A stretch of 64,000 bases of DNA from Streptomyces armeniacus. GTDB taxonomy: Bacteria; Actinomycetota; Actinomycetes; Streptomycetales; Streptomycetaceae. The notes below the pieces were generated by a model, which was not told the DNA's origin, searched no databases, and saw only the letters and a list, made by a program, of their open reading frames with translations. Made by a program: the position numbers and the translations under genes. Below, in pieces: positions 41,095 through 51,500 of the stretch (the stretch's first letter is position 1; the number at the start of each line of letters is the position of its first letter). The stretch lies in contig NZ_CP031320.1 in assembly GCF_003355155.1 (NCBI RefSeq), forward strand, positions 7,210,978-7,274,977. The letters are read 5' to 3'.

Positions 41095-41267
41095 CCGGTA
41101 CCTCCGGGTGGGGGGCAGCCCGGTTGGCGGGCTGTTGACGAGGGTTCCGCTTCTCCTCGGAAATGGCCGAGAAGCAGGACCAGTGTTCAGCCCGGATGCA
41201 ACAGAGTGCTGTCAGTTCGCCGTCACCTCGGTGACAACCCCTCAAGTGGCGGCTCGGTTCGCCGGAT

Positions 41268-42257
41268 TCAGGCGGTGATGTCCTTGGTCGTGAGGCGGGC
41301 CCAGGCGGCCGATCCGAAGACGGCGCCGTAGAGGGCCTGGAGGCCCAGGTTCTTCAACAGCGGGTCCCAGTACACCGGATCGCGGAGGATATCGCCAAAC
41401 GACAGCCAGTAGTGGGGGAAGAGGAACGGATGGATGGCGTGCAACTGCGGGATCGTGTCCAGGATCTGCACGGTGATCAGCAGGCCGACGGTGGCGGCCA
41501 TGGCGGTGACACCGCTGTTCGTCAGGGTCGAGATGAACAGCCCCAGCGCCGCCAGGCCGAGCAGGGAGAGCGCGACCAGCACGGCGATCACCAGCGCACG
41601 CCACAGCCCTTCACCGAAGGACACGGTGGTGCCGGAGAGGAGGGTGACCTCGCCGAGGGGGAACAGCAGTGAGCCCACGGCCAGTGCGGAGACCGCCACG
41701 ACCAGGGTGGCGGCCAGGCAGAAGACGAGCGTGGTGGCGTATTTGACCAGCAGCAGCCGGGTGCGGCCCGCCGGAGCGACCAGCAGATAGCGCAGCGTGC
41801 CGCTGGAGGCCTCCCCCGCGAGGGAGTCGCCGGCGATCACGCCGACGGTCATGGGAAGGAAGAAGGGGAGGGTGACGGCGAGTGAAGTGAACACCAGGAA
41901 CAGGCCGTTGTTGGTGACCTGCGCGATGAAGGCGGGGCCCTCGCCTCCCCCTTCGCCGACGGTCCCCCCGTCACTCGTCTCGATCTTGACGGCGATCCCG
42001 ACCAGGACCGGTACGAGCGCCAGGACCGCGAGCAGCGCCAGCGTCCGCCAGCGGCGGAACGTGGTGAGGAGTTCGCTGTGGAAGAGGCCCAGACCCAGCG
42101 GCCTCAGCCGCCTGCCCACGGTGGCGACAGCGGCCGGACCGGCTGTCGCCCGTACGCCCTGGCCGTCGTGGTCACCCTTGCCACCCCGGCCGCGCTTGCC
42201 ATCCTTGCCATCCTGGCCGCCCTGGCCCGGCTGCGTCTCGGTCTCAGCCCGCGACAT
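41268..42257 (-). CDS. ABC transporter permease (ABC-2 type)
   Basis: A 329-residue membrane subunit with six helices. The N-terminal ~45 residues are an unusual Gly/Asp/Lys/Gln-rich stretch (GQGGQDGKDGKRGRGGKGD). Then come FRRWRTLALLAVLALVPVLV, a long external or interfacial loop, FTSLAVTLPFFLPMTVGVIAG, the conserved GEASSGTLRYLLVAPAGRTR loop that contacts the ATPase, and further helices. ATG at 42257 lies inside the 3' end of the ATPase gene and is preceded by GGGGAGGG. Export substrate unknown. Confidence 0.92.
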   Translation of the reverse strand: MSRAETETQPGQGGQDGKDGKRGRGGKGDHDGQGVRATAGPAAVATVGRRLRPLGLGLFHSELLTTFRRWRTLALLAVLALVPVLVGIAVKIETSDGGTVGEGGGEGPAFIAQVTNNGLFLVFTSLAVTLPFFLPMTVGVIAGDSLAGEASSGTLRYLLVAPAGRTRLLLVKYATTLVFCLAATLVVAVSALAVGSLLFPLGEVTLLSGTTVSFGEGLWRALVIAVLVALSLLGLAALGLFISTLTNSGVTAMAATVGLLITVQILDTIPQLHAIHPFLFPHYWLSFGDILRDPVYWDPLLKNLGLQALYGAVFGSAAWARLTTKDITA

Positions 42258-43197
42258 CGAAGCCCTCCCCGGTGAGCGCGACGAACACGTCCTCGAGTGA
42301 GGCGCGTTCCAGTCCGAACGCCCGCACCCGTACGTCGGCCCGCACCAGTGCGGCGTTGACATCGGCGAGATCGGGCGGCTCGGCGGCGGGCAGCTCGCCG
42401 GTCACCCGGTCCGCGGTGACGCTCACGTCCATCACTCCGTGTTCCTTGAGGACCGGCACGGCCTCCGCCGTGTCCGGGGTGGTGACCACGAGCCGGCCAC
42501 GCGCTCCCGCGGACATCTCGGCGACGGTGCCCTGGGTGATCAGCTTGCCGCGGCTCATCACCGCGGTGTGCGAGCAGACCTGCTCGATCTCGTCCAGCAG
42601 ATGGGAGGAGAGGAAGACCGTGATGCCGTCGTCGGCGAGCTCGCGGACGAGGCTGCGAATCTCGCGCATGCCCTGGGGGTCGAGCCCGTTCGTCGGCTCG
42701 TCCAGCACCAGCAGCCGGCGCGGCTGCAGCAGTGCGGCGGCGAGCCCGAGGCGCTGCTTCATGCCCAGCGAGTACGCCTTGGCCTTCTTCGCGCCGGCCG
42801 CCGACAGGCCGACGCGGTCCAGCGCCTCGGCGACCCGGGTGCGCCGGGTGCGGGGATCGGCGGTCGGGTCGGCCGCGTCGTAGCGGATGAGGTTGTCGCG
42901 GCCGGACAGGAAGTCGTACAGCGCGGGCCCCTCGATCAGGGCGCCCACCTGGGGAAGGACACGGTTGGCCGCGCGCGGCATGGGCTCGCCGAGCAGATGT
43001 GCGGTGCCGCCGGTCGGCTCGATCAGGCCGAGCAGCATCCGGATCGTCGTCGTCTTGCCCGAGCCGTTGGGCCCGAGGAAGCCGAAGACGCTCCCGCTGG
43101 GCACGGACAAGTCGAGGCTGTCCACGGCGAGCTGACCGCCTCGGTACCGCTTGCTGAGCCCGTGCGTCTCGACAACGGCTTCGGCCGCCTCTGCCAT
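42244..43197 (-). CDS. ABC transporter ATP-binding protein
   Basis: A 317-residue ATPase partner of the downstream permease. Walker A GPNGSGKTTTIRML, Q-loop region LPQVGALIEGPAL, signature YSLGMKQRLGLAAALL (LGMKQ in place of LSGGQ, common in this DRA/YxlF-like group), Walker B LLVLDEPTNGLD and H-loop SSHLL. The C-terminal ~90 residues form an extra regulatory or dimerising domain. ATG at 43197 follows GAGGAG. It is transcribed towards the permease with a 14-base overlap. Confidence 0.95.
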   Translation of the reverse strand: MAEAAEAVVETHGLSKRYRGGQLAVDSLDLSVPSGSVFGFLGPNGSGKTTTIRMLLGLIEPTGGTAHLLGEPMPRAANRVLPQVGALIEGPALYDFLSGRDNLIRYDAADPTADPRTRRTRVAEALDRVGLSAAGAKKAKAYSLGMKQRLGLAAALLQPRRLLVLDEPTNGLDPQGMREIRSLVRELADDGITVFLSSHLLDEIEQVCSHTAVMSRGKLITQGTVAEMSAGARGRLVVTTPDTAEAVPVLKEHGVMDVSVTADRVTGELPAAEPPDLADVNAALVRADVRVRAFGLERASLEDVFVALTGEGFDVAG

Positions 43198-43333
43198 GGT
43201 GCTCCTCTGGGAGGAACTTCGCCGCTGCCCGGCGGCTGCCGGACAGCGGCGAAGCGTGGTGTCCTGTGCTTCTTGTCGCCTGCTGCTTCGCGCGTGCCCC
43301 GGTGTGCCCGTACGGCGTACGGGCCGGGCCGGC

Positions 43334-44563
43334 CTACTTGGCGGCTTCGTCGGCCGCCTTGACCAGGCCGTCCTTGGTGACGGCGCCCGCGAAGACCTTG
43401 CCGTCGTCCGTGATCAGGGCGTTCACCAGCCGGGTCTCGAAGACCCTGCCGGTGCCGAAGTCGCCCTTGGCCTCGTCCGTGAAGGCGTCCAGCAGGCGCT
43501 TCATCTGCTCCGAGCCGCCGCCCTCCTTGTCGCCGCCCATGGGACCGGCCAGCGCGTTGCCGGGGAGCGGGATCTCTACGACCGTGTTCCAGCCCTCGCC
43601 GAGCACGTCGAAGCCGGAGAGGTCGGGCTTCGCGCCCTTCTCGGGCGCCTTCCCGTCCAGCTCCTTCTCGGTGACCTTCGCGCCCTTCGGCGCCTTGAAC
43701 TCGAAGGTGTCCGCGCCGGGCTTGCCGAAGTCGACGTTCCGGTACGCGATGTCGATCACGGGCTTGCCCCCGCCGTCCGGGGTCAGCGTGAACTTCAGCG
43801 GTGCGCCGTTGTCCGCGTCGACCGCGATCCGGACCGACTCCACGGTGGAGTCCGCGGCGGCCTTGGGCTTGATCACGAGCGTGTACGCGTCGCGCCCCGC
43901 GACCTTGGAGGTGCCGTCCACGGACACCGAGGTCGTCTTGTCGACGGCCTTCAGCGCCTGGTCGGCGGCCTTCTCCGGGGTCAGGTTCGCCATGCCCTCG
44001 GGCATCTTGTGCTGCTTGCCCTTGCCCGCGTCCTTCGGCGCCTGTGCGTGGAAGGCCGAGTTGCTGGCGCTGTCGTACGCCCAGATGTCCTGGCCGTTGT
44101 GGATGAAGCTGTACTCGGCGGCCTCCTCGACGACCGAGACGCGCTGCTTGTCCGGACCGTCCGTGGCGACCCGGAGCGTGTGCTCGCCGGAGGCGAGTTC
44201 CATGAGCTTGCTCTGCGGGTCCGCGCCGGAACCTTCCTTCTCGGCCCCCTCTTCGCTGTCGCCGCCCCGCTGCTCGTCGCCGCCGCCGAACGGGCCGTGG
44301 CCGCCGTTGCCGCCGCCGCTGCCCGGAAGCGCGGGAAGGCCGAGGTCCGTGTTGATCTTTACAGTGCCGGACATGTGCTGCACATCCGACTTCGCCATCT
44401 TTGTGACGAGCTCTTCGGCGGTGACCTTCGGCAGGTCCGGGTCACCCGTGTCCGCGAGCGCCGGGACGAGCCCGATGGTCGCGGCAGCGGCGCCCGCGAC
44501 GGCCACCGGGACGCCGTACCGGACCGCTTTCCTGCCCGGTTTGCGCGGTTGGATCTGTGCCAT
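43334..44563 (-). CDS. LolA-like outer-layer lipoprotein carrier domain protein
   Basis: A 409-residue exported protein. A signal or anchor segment (KAVRYGVPVAVAGAAAATIG) is followed by TAEELVTKMAKSDVQHMSGT, the start of the DUF2092/LolA-like fold with curved beta-sheet segments (RVSVVEEAAEYSFIHNGQDI, YDSASNSAFHAQAP, TLVIKPKAAADSTVES). A Gly/Glu/Asp-rich linker (about 80-115) interrupts the domain. Actinobacteria lack a Gram-negative outer membrane, so the lipid-carrier role is only by fold; members may be envelope-stress sensors. ATG at 44563 is chosen over the ATG at 44671 because the signal peptide starts there. Next to an ABC exporter pair on the same strand. Confidence 0.82.
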   Translation of the reverse strand: MAQIQPRKPGRKAVRYGVPVAVAGAAAATIGLVPALADTGDPDLPKVTAEELVTKMAKSDVQHMSGTVKINTDLGLPALPGSGGGNGGHGPFGGGDEQRGGDSEEGAEKEGSGADPQSKLMELASGEHTLRVATDGPDKQRVSVVEEAAEYSFIHNGQDIWAYDSASNSAFHAQAPKDAGKGKQHKMPEGMANLTPEKAADQALKAVDKTTSVSVDGTSKVAGRDAYTLVIKPKAAADSTVESVRIAVDADNGAPLKFTLTPDGGGKPVIDIAYRNVDFGKPGADTFEFKAPKGAKVTEKELDGKAPEKGAKPDLSGFDVLGEGWNTVVEIPLPGNALAGPMGGDKEGGGSEQMKRLLDAFTDEAKGDFGTGRVFETRLVNALITDDGKVFAGAVTKDGLVKAADEAAK

Positions 44564-44793
44564 GTGTGTGCCTACCTCCGTGGTCGGCGGCCGTTCCGTA
44601 CGTCGCACTCGTCCATCCCCTGCCGCCATTGTCACCCGAACCGGTGCGGGATGGTCCATCAATAGGACCAAATCAGCGGCGCCGTGGCGTCAGTCGAGGG
44701 AGGCAAGTCCGCGTACTCCTACGGGATGACACGCACCGCGTGGGTCTCCCCCGGGTGGAGCTGCGAAGTCGTCAGCCGTCCACCCCCCGGGCC

Positions 44794-45804
44794 TCAGCCC
44801 GCGCGGTGCACGACCGCGTCGCAGAGTTCCGAGAGGGCACTCTTCGCCGGGCAGTCCGGCAGCGGCCGGAGCGTTTCCCGCGCCTCCCGCGCGTACCGGA
44901 CGGTGTCGCGCCGGGCCTGCTCCAGCGCCGGGTGCGCGCGCAGCCCCGCCAGCGCCTCCGCGTGCCGCGCGTCGTCCGTGAGGTCCCCGTCGAGCAGTCG
45001 GCACAGCTCGCGGTCGGCCGCGGCGCCGCCGTTCTCGGCGTGCGCGCGGACGTACAACACCGGGAGTGTGGCGACGCCTTCACGCAGGTCCGTGCCCGGG
45101 GTCTTGCCCGACTCGTGTGAGTCGCTCGCGATGTCGAGCACGTCGTCCGCGAGCTGGAAGGCGGTGCCGACGCGTTCGCCGTACTGCGTGAGGATCGAGG
45201 TGACACCCTCGTCCGCGCCCCCCATCATCGCCCCGAACCGGCAGGCGACGGCGATCAGCGAGCCGGTCTTGCCCGCGAGCACCTCGAGGTAGTGGGCGAC
45301 CGGGTCCTGCCCGTCCTGCGGGCCCGCGGTCTCCAGGATCTGGCCGGTGACCAGCCGTTCGAACGCCTCCGCCTGGATGCGGACGGCCTCCGGTCCGAGG
45401 TCAGCGAGTATCTTGGAGGCGCGCGCGAAGAGGAAGTCGCCGGTGAGCACCGCGACCGAGTTGTCCCAGTGCGCGTTGGCGCTGGGCACCCCCCGCCGTA
45501 CGTCCGCCTCGTCCATCACGTCGTCGTGGTACAGCGTCGCCAGGTGCGTCAGCTCGACAACCACCGCGGACGGTACGACGCCGGGCGCGTACGGGTCCCC
45601 GAACTGCGAGCCGAGCATCACCAGCAGCGGCCGGAAGCGCTTCCCGCCGGCCCGTACGAGGTGCTGGGCGGCACCCGTGATGAACGGCACGTCGCTCTTC
45701 GTGGCCTCCATGAGACCTTCTTCGACTGCCGACAACCCTGCCTGGACATCGGCTTCGAGAGCCCGGTCCCGCATGCTCAGCCCGAACGGCCCGTCGACGG
45801 TCAC
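44794..45804 (-). CDS. Polyprenyl diphosphate synthase
   Basis: Long-chain trans-isoprenyl diphosphate synthase, probably supplying the menaquinone side chain. The 336-residue product has the first Asp-rich motif in LYHDDVMDEADVRRG, the conserved GGKRFRPLLV and NAHWDNSVAVLTGDFLFARA, and the second Asp-rich motif in FQLADDVLDIASD. GTG at 45804 follows AGGAG. A short hairpin (45844-45866) lies upstream. In streptomycetes this gene usually follows the nuo operon, which is absent here because the adapter junction falls 107 bases upstream. Confidence 0.94.
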   Translation of the reverse strand: MTVDGPFGLSMRDRALEADVQAGLSAVEEGLMEATKSDVPFITGAAQHLVRAGGKRFRPLLVMLGSQFGDPYAPGVVPSAVVVELTHLATLYHDDVMDEADVRRGVPSANAHWDNSVAVLTGDFLFARASKILADLGPEAVRIQAEAFERLVTGQILETAGPQDGQDPVAHYLEVLAGKTGSLIAVACRFGAMMGGADEGVTSILTQYGERVGTAFQLADDVLDIASDSHESGKTPGTDLREGVATLPVLYVRAHAENGGAAADRELCRLLDGDLTDDARHAEALAGLRAHPALEQARRDTVRYAREARETLRPLPDCPAKSALSELCDAVVHRAG

Positions 45805-45911
45805 GAGGGGTACTCCTGTCTACGCGGCTGCATGTCGATGAATCGCTGCCACCATCCCTGGCAGCGTAGCCGGTCACATGTCGATCATTACCCCCGCGTA
45901 CCCCCCGAGCC

Positions 45912-45944
45912 CCTTCTCTTATCCACATCTGACCCTGCCGACGA
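45912..45944 (-). other. Nextera read-1 adapter remnant, reverse orientation
   Basis: The reverse complement matches the 33-base Nextera read-1 adapter at 29 positions. Reading forward it encodes the contaminant-type peptide HLTLPTKA. Insert sequence to its left ends at 45911, so the block 30940-45911 carries read-1 adapter on both ends, as expected of a tagmented fragment. Confidence 0.92.
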
Positions 45945-45973
45945 AGGCTTGGGTGTCTCTGCCGGTGACCGAC

Positions 45974-46056
45974 CGGCCGCCCCGGTGCCAGGGCCAGGGC
46001 CCGGCGCCGGGGGTTCACCCGGCGCCGGGCCCTGGCCCTGGGCACCGGGGCGGCCG
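45974..46056. repeat. Fold-back inverted repeat next to an adapter
   Basis: Bases 45974-46011 are the reverse complement of 46018-46056 with a single one-base indel, around a 6-base loop. The right arm is coding sequence of the EhuB-like gene; the left arm is out of context and directly follows the adapter. This is the signature of a polymerase or ligation fold-back artefact at a fragment end, not a natural hairpin. Confidence 0.8.
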
Positions 46057-46877
46057 TCGCCGCGGCGGCCGGCGTCACGGCGTACCAACTGAACGGCGGA
46101 GGCACGTCCGGCGGTTCCGGCGGGCTCCTCCAGCAGCTGCGCGACAAGGGCACGGTCAGGCTCGGCATCGCCAACGAGAAGCCGTTCGGCTACCTCGACG
46201 GCGGCAGGCCTACGGGCGCGGGGCCCGAGGTCGCCAAGGAGATCTTCAAACGGCTCGGCGTCCCGCGCGCCAAGGCGGTCACGCTCGACTTCACCGCGCT
46301 CGTTCCCGGCCTGAAGTCGGGGAACTGCGACGTGATCGCCGCCTCGATGAATGTCCACCCGGACCGCTGCGAGCAAGTCCTGTTCTCCGACGCGGACTTC
46401 CGGATCAAGGACGCCTTCCTCGTGCCCAGGGGCAATCCGCGGGGCGTCGCGACGTACGGGAACGTGGCCGGGAAGAAGCTCAAGCTCGCCGTCGCCAACG
46501 GGGAGGCGCAGCTCGAGCACGCGAAGTCCGCGGGCGTACGGGACGTCGCGACCGTGCCCGACGTGGCGGCCGGTCTGAACGCCGTCGCCCAGGGCCGTTT
46601 CGACGCCTTCGCCACCACGCGGCTCATCGCCGCGCAGATCGCGGCCGGGGAGGACTCGTCGCTGGAGGTGACGAAGCCGTTCCAGCCGATCGGGGACGGC
46701 AAACGGGTGCGGAACGCCAGCGCGTTCGCCTTCCGCCTCGGCGAGGAGGAGCTGCAGAAGGCGTTCAACGACGAGCTGCGGAAGCTGAAGAAGAGCGGCG
46801 AGTTCCTGCGGCTGGTACGCCCGTTCGGCTTCACCGAGGCGGACATGACGGTGCTGACCGCCGAGGAGATCTGCTGA
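46011..46877 (+). CDS. EhuB-like amino-acid/ectoine binding protein, 5' truncated
   Basis: Periplasmic-type solute-binding protein of a polar amino acid or ectoine ABC transporter, closest in pattern to EhuB. The fragment of about 288 residues keeps the end of a twin-Arg-like signal peptide (TRRRALALGTG), then KGTVRLGIANEKPFGYLDG, GAGPEVAKEIFKRLGV, CDVIAASMNVHPDRCEQVLF, DAFLVPRGNPRG and the C-terminal LRLVRPFGFTEADM. The two Cys around residue 105 are an EhuB feature. The true start is lost: upstream is a fold-back and an adapter. No ehuC/ehuD/ehuA follows; gltD is convergent. Confidence 0.8.
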   Translation, partial: GFTRRRALALGTGAAVAAAAGVTAYQLNGGGTSGGSGGLLQQLRDKGTVRLGIANEKPFGYLDGGRPTGAGPEVAKEIFKRLGVPRAKAVTLDFTALVPGLKSGNCDVIAASMNVHPDRCEQVLFSDADFRIKDAFLVPRGNPRGVATYGNVAGKKLKLAVANGEAQLEHAKSAGVRDVATVPDVAAGLNAVAQGRFDAFATTRLIAAQIAAGEDSSLEVTKPFQPIGDGKRVRNASAFAFRLGEEELQKAFNDELRKLKKSGEFLRLVRPFGFTEADMTVLTAEEIC

Positions 46878-46948
46878 CGCGGGCCCGCACGGCGGCGTGA
46901 GGCCGTACGGCGCCGTGCGGCCGTACGGGACGTACGGGAAAGCCGCGA

Positions 46949-46981
46949 CGCCCGCCCCCGGTCGGGGTGTGGGGGCGGGCG
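46949..46981. terminator. Bidirectional terminator hairpin
   Basis: Perfect 11-base arms (cgcccgccccc and its complement) with an 11-base loop lie between the convergent EhuB-like and gltD genes. Confidence 0.8.
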
Positions 46982-47052
46982 CCGGGTCCGGTGCCGTACG
47001 GGGGCGGGCGGGTGCGGCCCGCGCCGTCCCGTACGCGTGCGGGTGGCCGCCG

Positions 47053-48513
47053 TCAGACCGTCAGCGGCCGGTCCGTCGGCTTGACCGGGGCCTGGAGCGT
47101 ACTGGTGCCCGTGAGGTAGCGGTCCACACCGCGGGCCGCCGAACGCCCCTCGGCGATCGCCCAGACGATCAGCGACTGGCCGCGGCCGGCGTCGCCCGCG
47201 ACGAACACGCCGTCGACGGACGTGGCGTAGTCCGCGTCGCGCGCGATGTTGCCGCGGTCGTCCAGGTCCACGCCGAACTGCTCGACGAGGCCGTTCTCCC
47301 GGTCGGTGCCGGTGAAGCCCATCGCGAGAGTGACGAGCTGGGCCGGGATCTTCCGCTCCGTGCCCGGCTTCTGCGCCGGCTTGCCGTCCTTGAACTCCAC
47401 CTCGACCATGTGCAGCCACTGCACGTCGCCGTTCTCGTCGCCCTCGAAGTGGGTGGTCGAGACCGAGTACACGCGCTCGCCGCCCTCCTCGTGCGCGGAG
47501 GTGACCTTGTAGAGCATGGGGAACGTGGGCCACGGCTGGTGCGCGGGCCGCTCGTCCCCCGGGCGCGGCATGATCTCCAGCTGTGTGACGGAGGCCGCGC
47601 CCTGCCGGTGCGCGGTGCCGACGCAGTCGGCGCCGGTGTCGCCGCCGCCGATGACGACGACGTGCTTGCCCTCGGCGGAGATCGGGGAGGTGACGAGGTC
47701 GCCCTCCTGGACCTTGTTGGACAGCGGCAGGTACTCCATCGCGAGGTGGATGCCGCCCAGTTCGCGGCCCGGCACCTTCAGGTCGCGGGAGGTGGTGGCG
47801 CCGGCGGCGACGACGACGGCGTCGTAGCGCTTGCGGAGCTTCGCCGCGTCGATGTCGCGGCCGATCTCCACCTCCGTACGGAACTTGGTGCCCTCCGCGC
47901 GCATCTGCTCGATACGGCGGTTGATGTGCACCTTCTCCATCTTGAACTCGGGGATGCCGTACCGCAGCAGGCCGCCGATGCGGTCCGCGCGCTCGTACAC
48001 GGCCACGGTGTGCCCGGCGCGGGTCAGCTGCTGTGCGGCGGCCAGCCCGGCGGGGCCGGAGCCGATGACGGCGACGGTCTTGCCGGACAGCCGGTCCGGC
48101 GGCTGCGGGGTGACGTCGCCGGCGTCCCACGCCTTGTCGATGATGGTGACCTCGACGTTCTTGATGGTCACCGCCGGCTGGTTGATGGCCAGCACGCAGG
48201 CCGACTCGCAGGGCGCGGGGCACAGCCGCCCGGTGAACTCCGGGAAGTTGTTCGTGGCGTGCAGCCGCTCGCTGGCGGCGGACCAGTCCTCGCGGTAGGC
48301 GTAGTCGTTCCACTCGGGGATGAGGTTCCCCAGCGGACAGCCGTTGTGGCAGAACGGGATGCCGCAGTCCATGCAGCGCCCGGCCTGCTTGCTGATGACC
48401 GGGAGCAGCGAGCCCGGGACGTAGACCTCGTTCCAGTCGCGTACGCGCTCGCCCACGGGCCGGGACTCGGCGCCCTCGCGGCCCGTGGTCAGGAAGCCCT
48501 TGGGGTCAGCCAT
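47053..48513 (-). CDS. gltD: Glutamate synthase small subunit
   Basis: The NADPH-oxidising beta subunit of GOGAT, which feeds electrons to GltB. The 486-residue protein has N-terminal cysteine clusters for two [4Fe-4S] centres ([17 protein letters not shown] and [14 protein letters not shown]), FAD-binding [17 protein letters not shown] and NADPH-binding [17 protein letters not shown], and the C-terminal [18 protein letters not shown]. Its start overlaps the gltB stop by 8 bases. Confidence 0.97.
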   Translation of the reverse strand: MADPKGFLTTGREGAESRPVGERVRDWNEVYVPGSLLPVISKQAGRCMDCGIPFCHNGCPLGNLIPEWNDYAYREDWSAASERLHATNNFPEFTGRLCPAPCESACVLAINQPAVTIKNVEVTIIDKAWDAGDVTPQPPDRLSGKTVAVIGSGPAGLAAAQQLTRAGHTVAVYERADRIGGLLRYGIPEFKMEKVHINRRIEQMRAEGTKFRTEVEIGRDIDAAKLRKRYDAVVVAAGATTSRDLKVPGRELGGIHLAMEYLPLSNKVQEGDLVTSPISAEGKHVVVIGGGDTGADCVGTAHRQGAASVTQLEIMPRPGDERPAHQPWPTFPMLYKVTSAHEEGGERVYSVSTTHFEGDENGDVQWLHMVEVEFKDGKPAQKPGTERKIPAQLVTLAMGFTGTDRENGLVEQFGVDLDDRGNIARDADYATSVDGVFVAGDAGRGQSLIVWAIAEGRSAARGVDRYLTGTSTLQAPVKPTDRPLTV

Positions 48514-51500
48514 TGATCGCCGCCTCCATCATCTTCTCGTGGGTCTCGGTCTCCGAGAGTCCCGCTCGCTCGGCGGCGTCCTTGGCGGCGAGCACGGCCT
48601 TGAACGTGGGCGGCAGGACCCTGCTGAAGCGGGTCACGGCCGCGTCCCAGTCGACGAGGAGCTTCTCGGCGACTGTGGAGCCGGTCTCCTCGTGGTGGCG
48701 GCGCACGGCGTCGTGCAGCCACCGTTCGTCGTCCTCGTCGAGTGCGCTGACGGCGTCGCGCAGACCGGCGTTGACGTTCGCGGGGTCGAGGTCGATGACG
48801 TACGCGATGCCGCCGGACATGCCCGCGCCGAAGTTGCGGCCCGTGCTGCCGAGTACGACGGCCCTGCCGCCGGTCATGTACTCGCAGCCGTGGTCGCCGA
48901 CGCCCTCGGACACCACGGTGGCGCCGGAGTTGCGTACGCAGAACCGCTCGCCGACGCGGCCGCGCAGGAACAGTTCGCCGCCGGTCGCGCCGTACGCGAG
49001 GGTGTTGCCCGCGATGGTGGAGAACTCGGCGAGGTGGTCGGCGCCCCGGTCGGGCCGTACGACGACGCGGCCGCCGGAGAGGCCCTTGCCGACGTAGTCG
49101 TTCGCGTCGCCCTCCAGGCGCAGCGTGACGCCGCGCGGCAGGAACGCGCCGAAGGACTGGCCGGCGGAACCGGTGAAGGTGAGGTCGATTGTGTCGTCGG
49201 GCAGGCCCGCGCCGCCGAACTTCTTGGTGACCTCGTGGCCCAGCATGGTGCCGACCGTCCGGTTGATGTTCCGGATGGCGAGCTGGGCGCGTACGGGCTG
49301 GGCCGCCTCGGGGCTGCCCGCGGACAGCGCGTCGGCGGACAGCTTGATCAGCTCGTTGTCGAGGGCCTTGGTCAGACCGTGGTCCTGCTCGACCGTCTGA
49401 TGGAGCGCCGCGCCCTCGGCCAGCTCGGGCGTGTGCAGCAGCGGCGCCAGGTCCAGGCCCTGGGCCTTCCAGTGGTCCACGGCGCGGCTGGTGTCGAGCA
49501 GTTCGGCGTGCCCGACGGCCTCGGCCAGGGTGCGGAAGCCGAGCCCGGCCAGCAGCTCGCGGACCTCCTCGGCGATGAACTGGAAGAAGTTCACGACGTG
49601 TTCGGCCTTGCCCGCGTACCGGTCGCGCAGCACCGGGTTCTGCGTGGCGATGCCGACCGGGCAGGTGTCCAGGTGGCAGACGCGCATCATCACGCAGCCG
49701 GACACGACCAGCGGCGCGGTCGCGAAGCCGTACTCCTCGGCGCCGAGCAGCGCGGCGATCAGCACGTCGCGCCCGGTCTTCAGCTGCCCGTCGGTCTGCA
49801 CGACGATACGGTCCCGCAGCCCGTTGAGCAGCAGCGTCTGCTGCGTCTCGGCGAGGCCCAGCTCCCACGGGCCGCCCGCGTGCTTGAGGGAGGTCAGCGG
49901 GGAGGCGCCCGTTCCGCCGTCGTGGCCGGAGATCAGCACCACGTCGGCGTGCGCCTTGGAGACGCCGGCGGCGACGGTGCCGACGCCGACCTCGGAGACG
50001 AGCTTGACGTGGATACGGGCCCGCGGGTTGGCGTTCTTCAGGTCGTGGATGAGCTGGGCGAGGTCCTCGATCGAGTAGATGTCGTGGTGCGGCGGCGGCG
50101 AGATGAGGCCGACGCCCGGCGTCGAGTGCCGGGTCTTCGCCACCCACGGGTACACCTTGTGGCCGGGCAGCTGGCCGCCCTCGCCGGGCTTGGCGCCCTG
50201 CGCCATCTTGATCTGGATGTCGTCGGAGTTGACGAGGTACTCGCTGGTCACGCCGAAGCGCCCGGACGCGACCTGCTTGATGCTGGAGCGGCGCGCGGGG
50301 TCGTACAGCCGGTCGGCGTCCTCGCCGCCCTCACCGGTGTTGGACTTGCCGCCGAGCTGGTTCATGGCGATCGCCAGGGTCTCGTGCGCCTCCTGCGAGA
50401 TGGAGCCGTACGACATGGCGCCCGTGGAGAAGCGCTTGACGATCTCCGAGACCGGCTCGACCTCCTCGATCGGCACCGGCTCCCGTTCGCCCTCCTTGAG
50501 CTGGAACAGGCCGCGCAGCGTCATCAGCCGCTGCGACTGCTCGTCCACCCGCGACGTGTACTGCTTGAACACGTCGTAGCGGCGCTCCCGCGTCGAGTGC
50601 TGGAGCCGGAACACGGTGTCCGGGTCGAAGAGGTGCGGCTCGCCCTCGCGGCGCCACTGGTACTCGCCGCCGATCTCCAGGTCGCGGTGCGCCGGGGCGA
50701 TGCCCGACGCCGGGTACGCCTTGGCGTGCCGCGCGGCGACCTCCTTGGCGATGACGTCCAGGCCGGCGCCGCCGATCTTGGTGGTGGTCCCGTGGAAGTA
50801 CGTGTCCACGAAGCTCTCGTCGAGCCCGACGGCCTCGAAGACCTGGGCGCCGCGGTAGGACGCGACGGTGGAGATGCCCATCTTGGACATCACCTTCAGC
50901 ACGCCCTTGCCGAGCGCCTTGATCAGGTTCCGGATGGCCTGCTCGGGCTCGGCGTCCGGCAGGAACGTACCTGCACGCACGAGGTCCTCGACGGACTCCA
51001 TGGCGAGGTACGGGTTGACCGCGGCCGCGCCGTAGCCGATGAGCAGCGCGACGTGATGGACCTCGCGTACGTCGCCCGCCTCCACCAGCAGGCCGACCTG
51101 CGTCCGCTGCTTGGTGCGGATCAGGTGGTGGTGCACGGCTGAGGTGAGCAGCAGCGACGGGATCGGCGCGTGCTCGGCGTCCGAGTGCCGGTCGGACAGC
51201 ACGATCAGCCGGGTGCCGGACGCGATCGCGGCGTCCGCCTCGGCGCAGATCTCGCGCAGCCGGGCCGCCAGCCCGTCACCGCCGTCGTGTACGCGGTAGA
51301 GGCCGGAGAGCGTGCTGGCCTTGAAGCCGGGCAGGTCGCCGTCGGCGTTGACGTGGATGAGCTTGGCCAGCTCGTCGTTGTCGAGCACCGGGAACGGCAG
51401 CGTGACGCTGCGGCACGACGCCGCGGTCGGCTCCAGCAGGTTGCCCTGCGGTCCCACCGAGGAGTGCAGGGAGGTGACCAGCTCCTCGCGGATGGCGTCC

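Noticed and set aside
45844..45866. 8-bp hairpin upstream of the polyprenyl synthase gene as a regulatory element
   Set aside because: Short, in an intergenic stretch cut by the adapter, with no supporting promoter; too weak to list as a feature.
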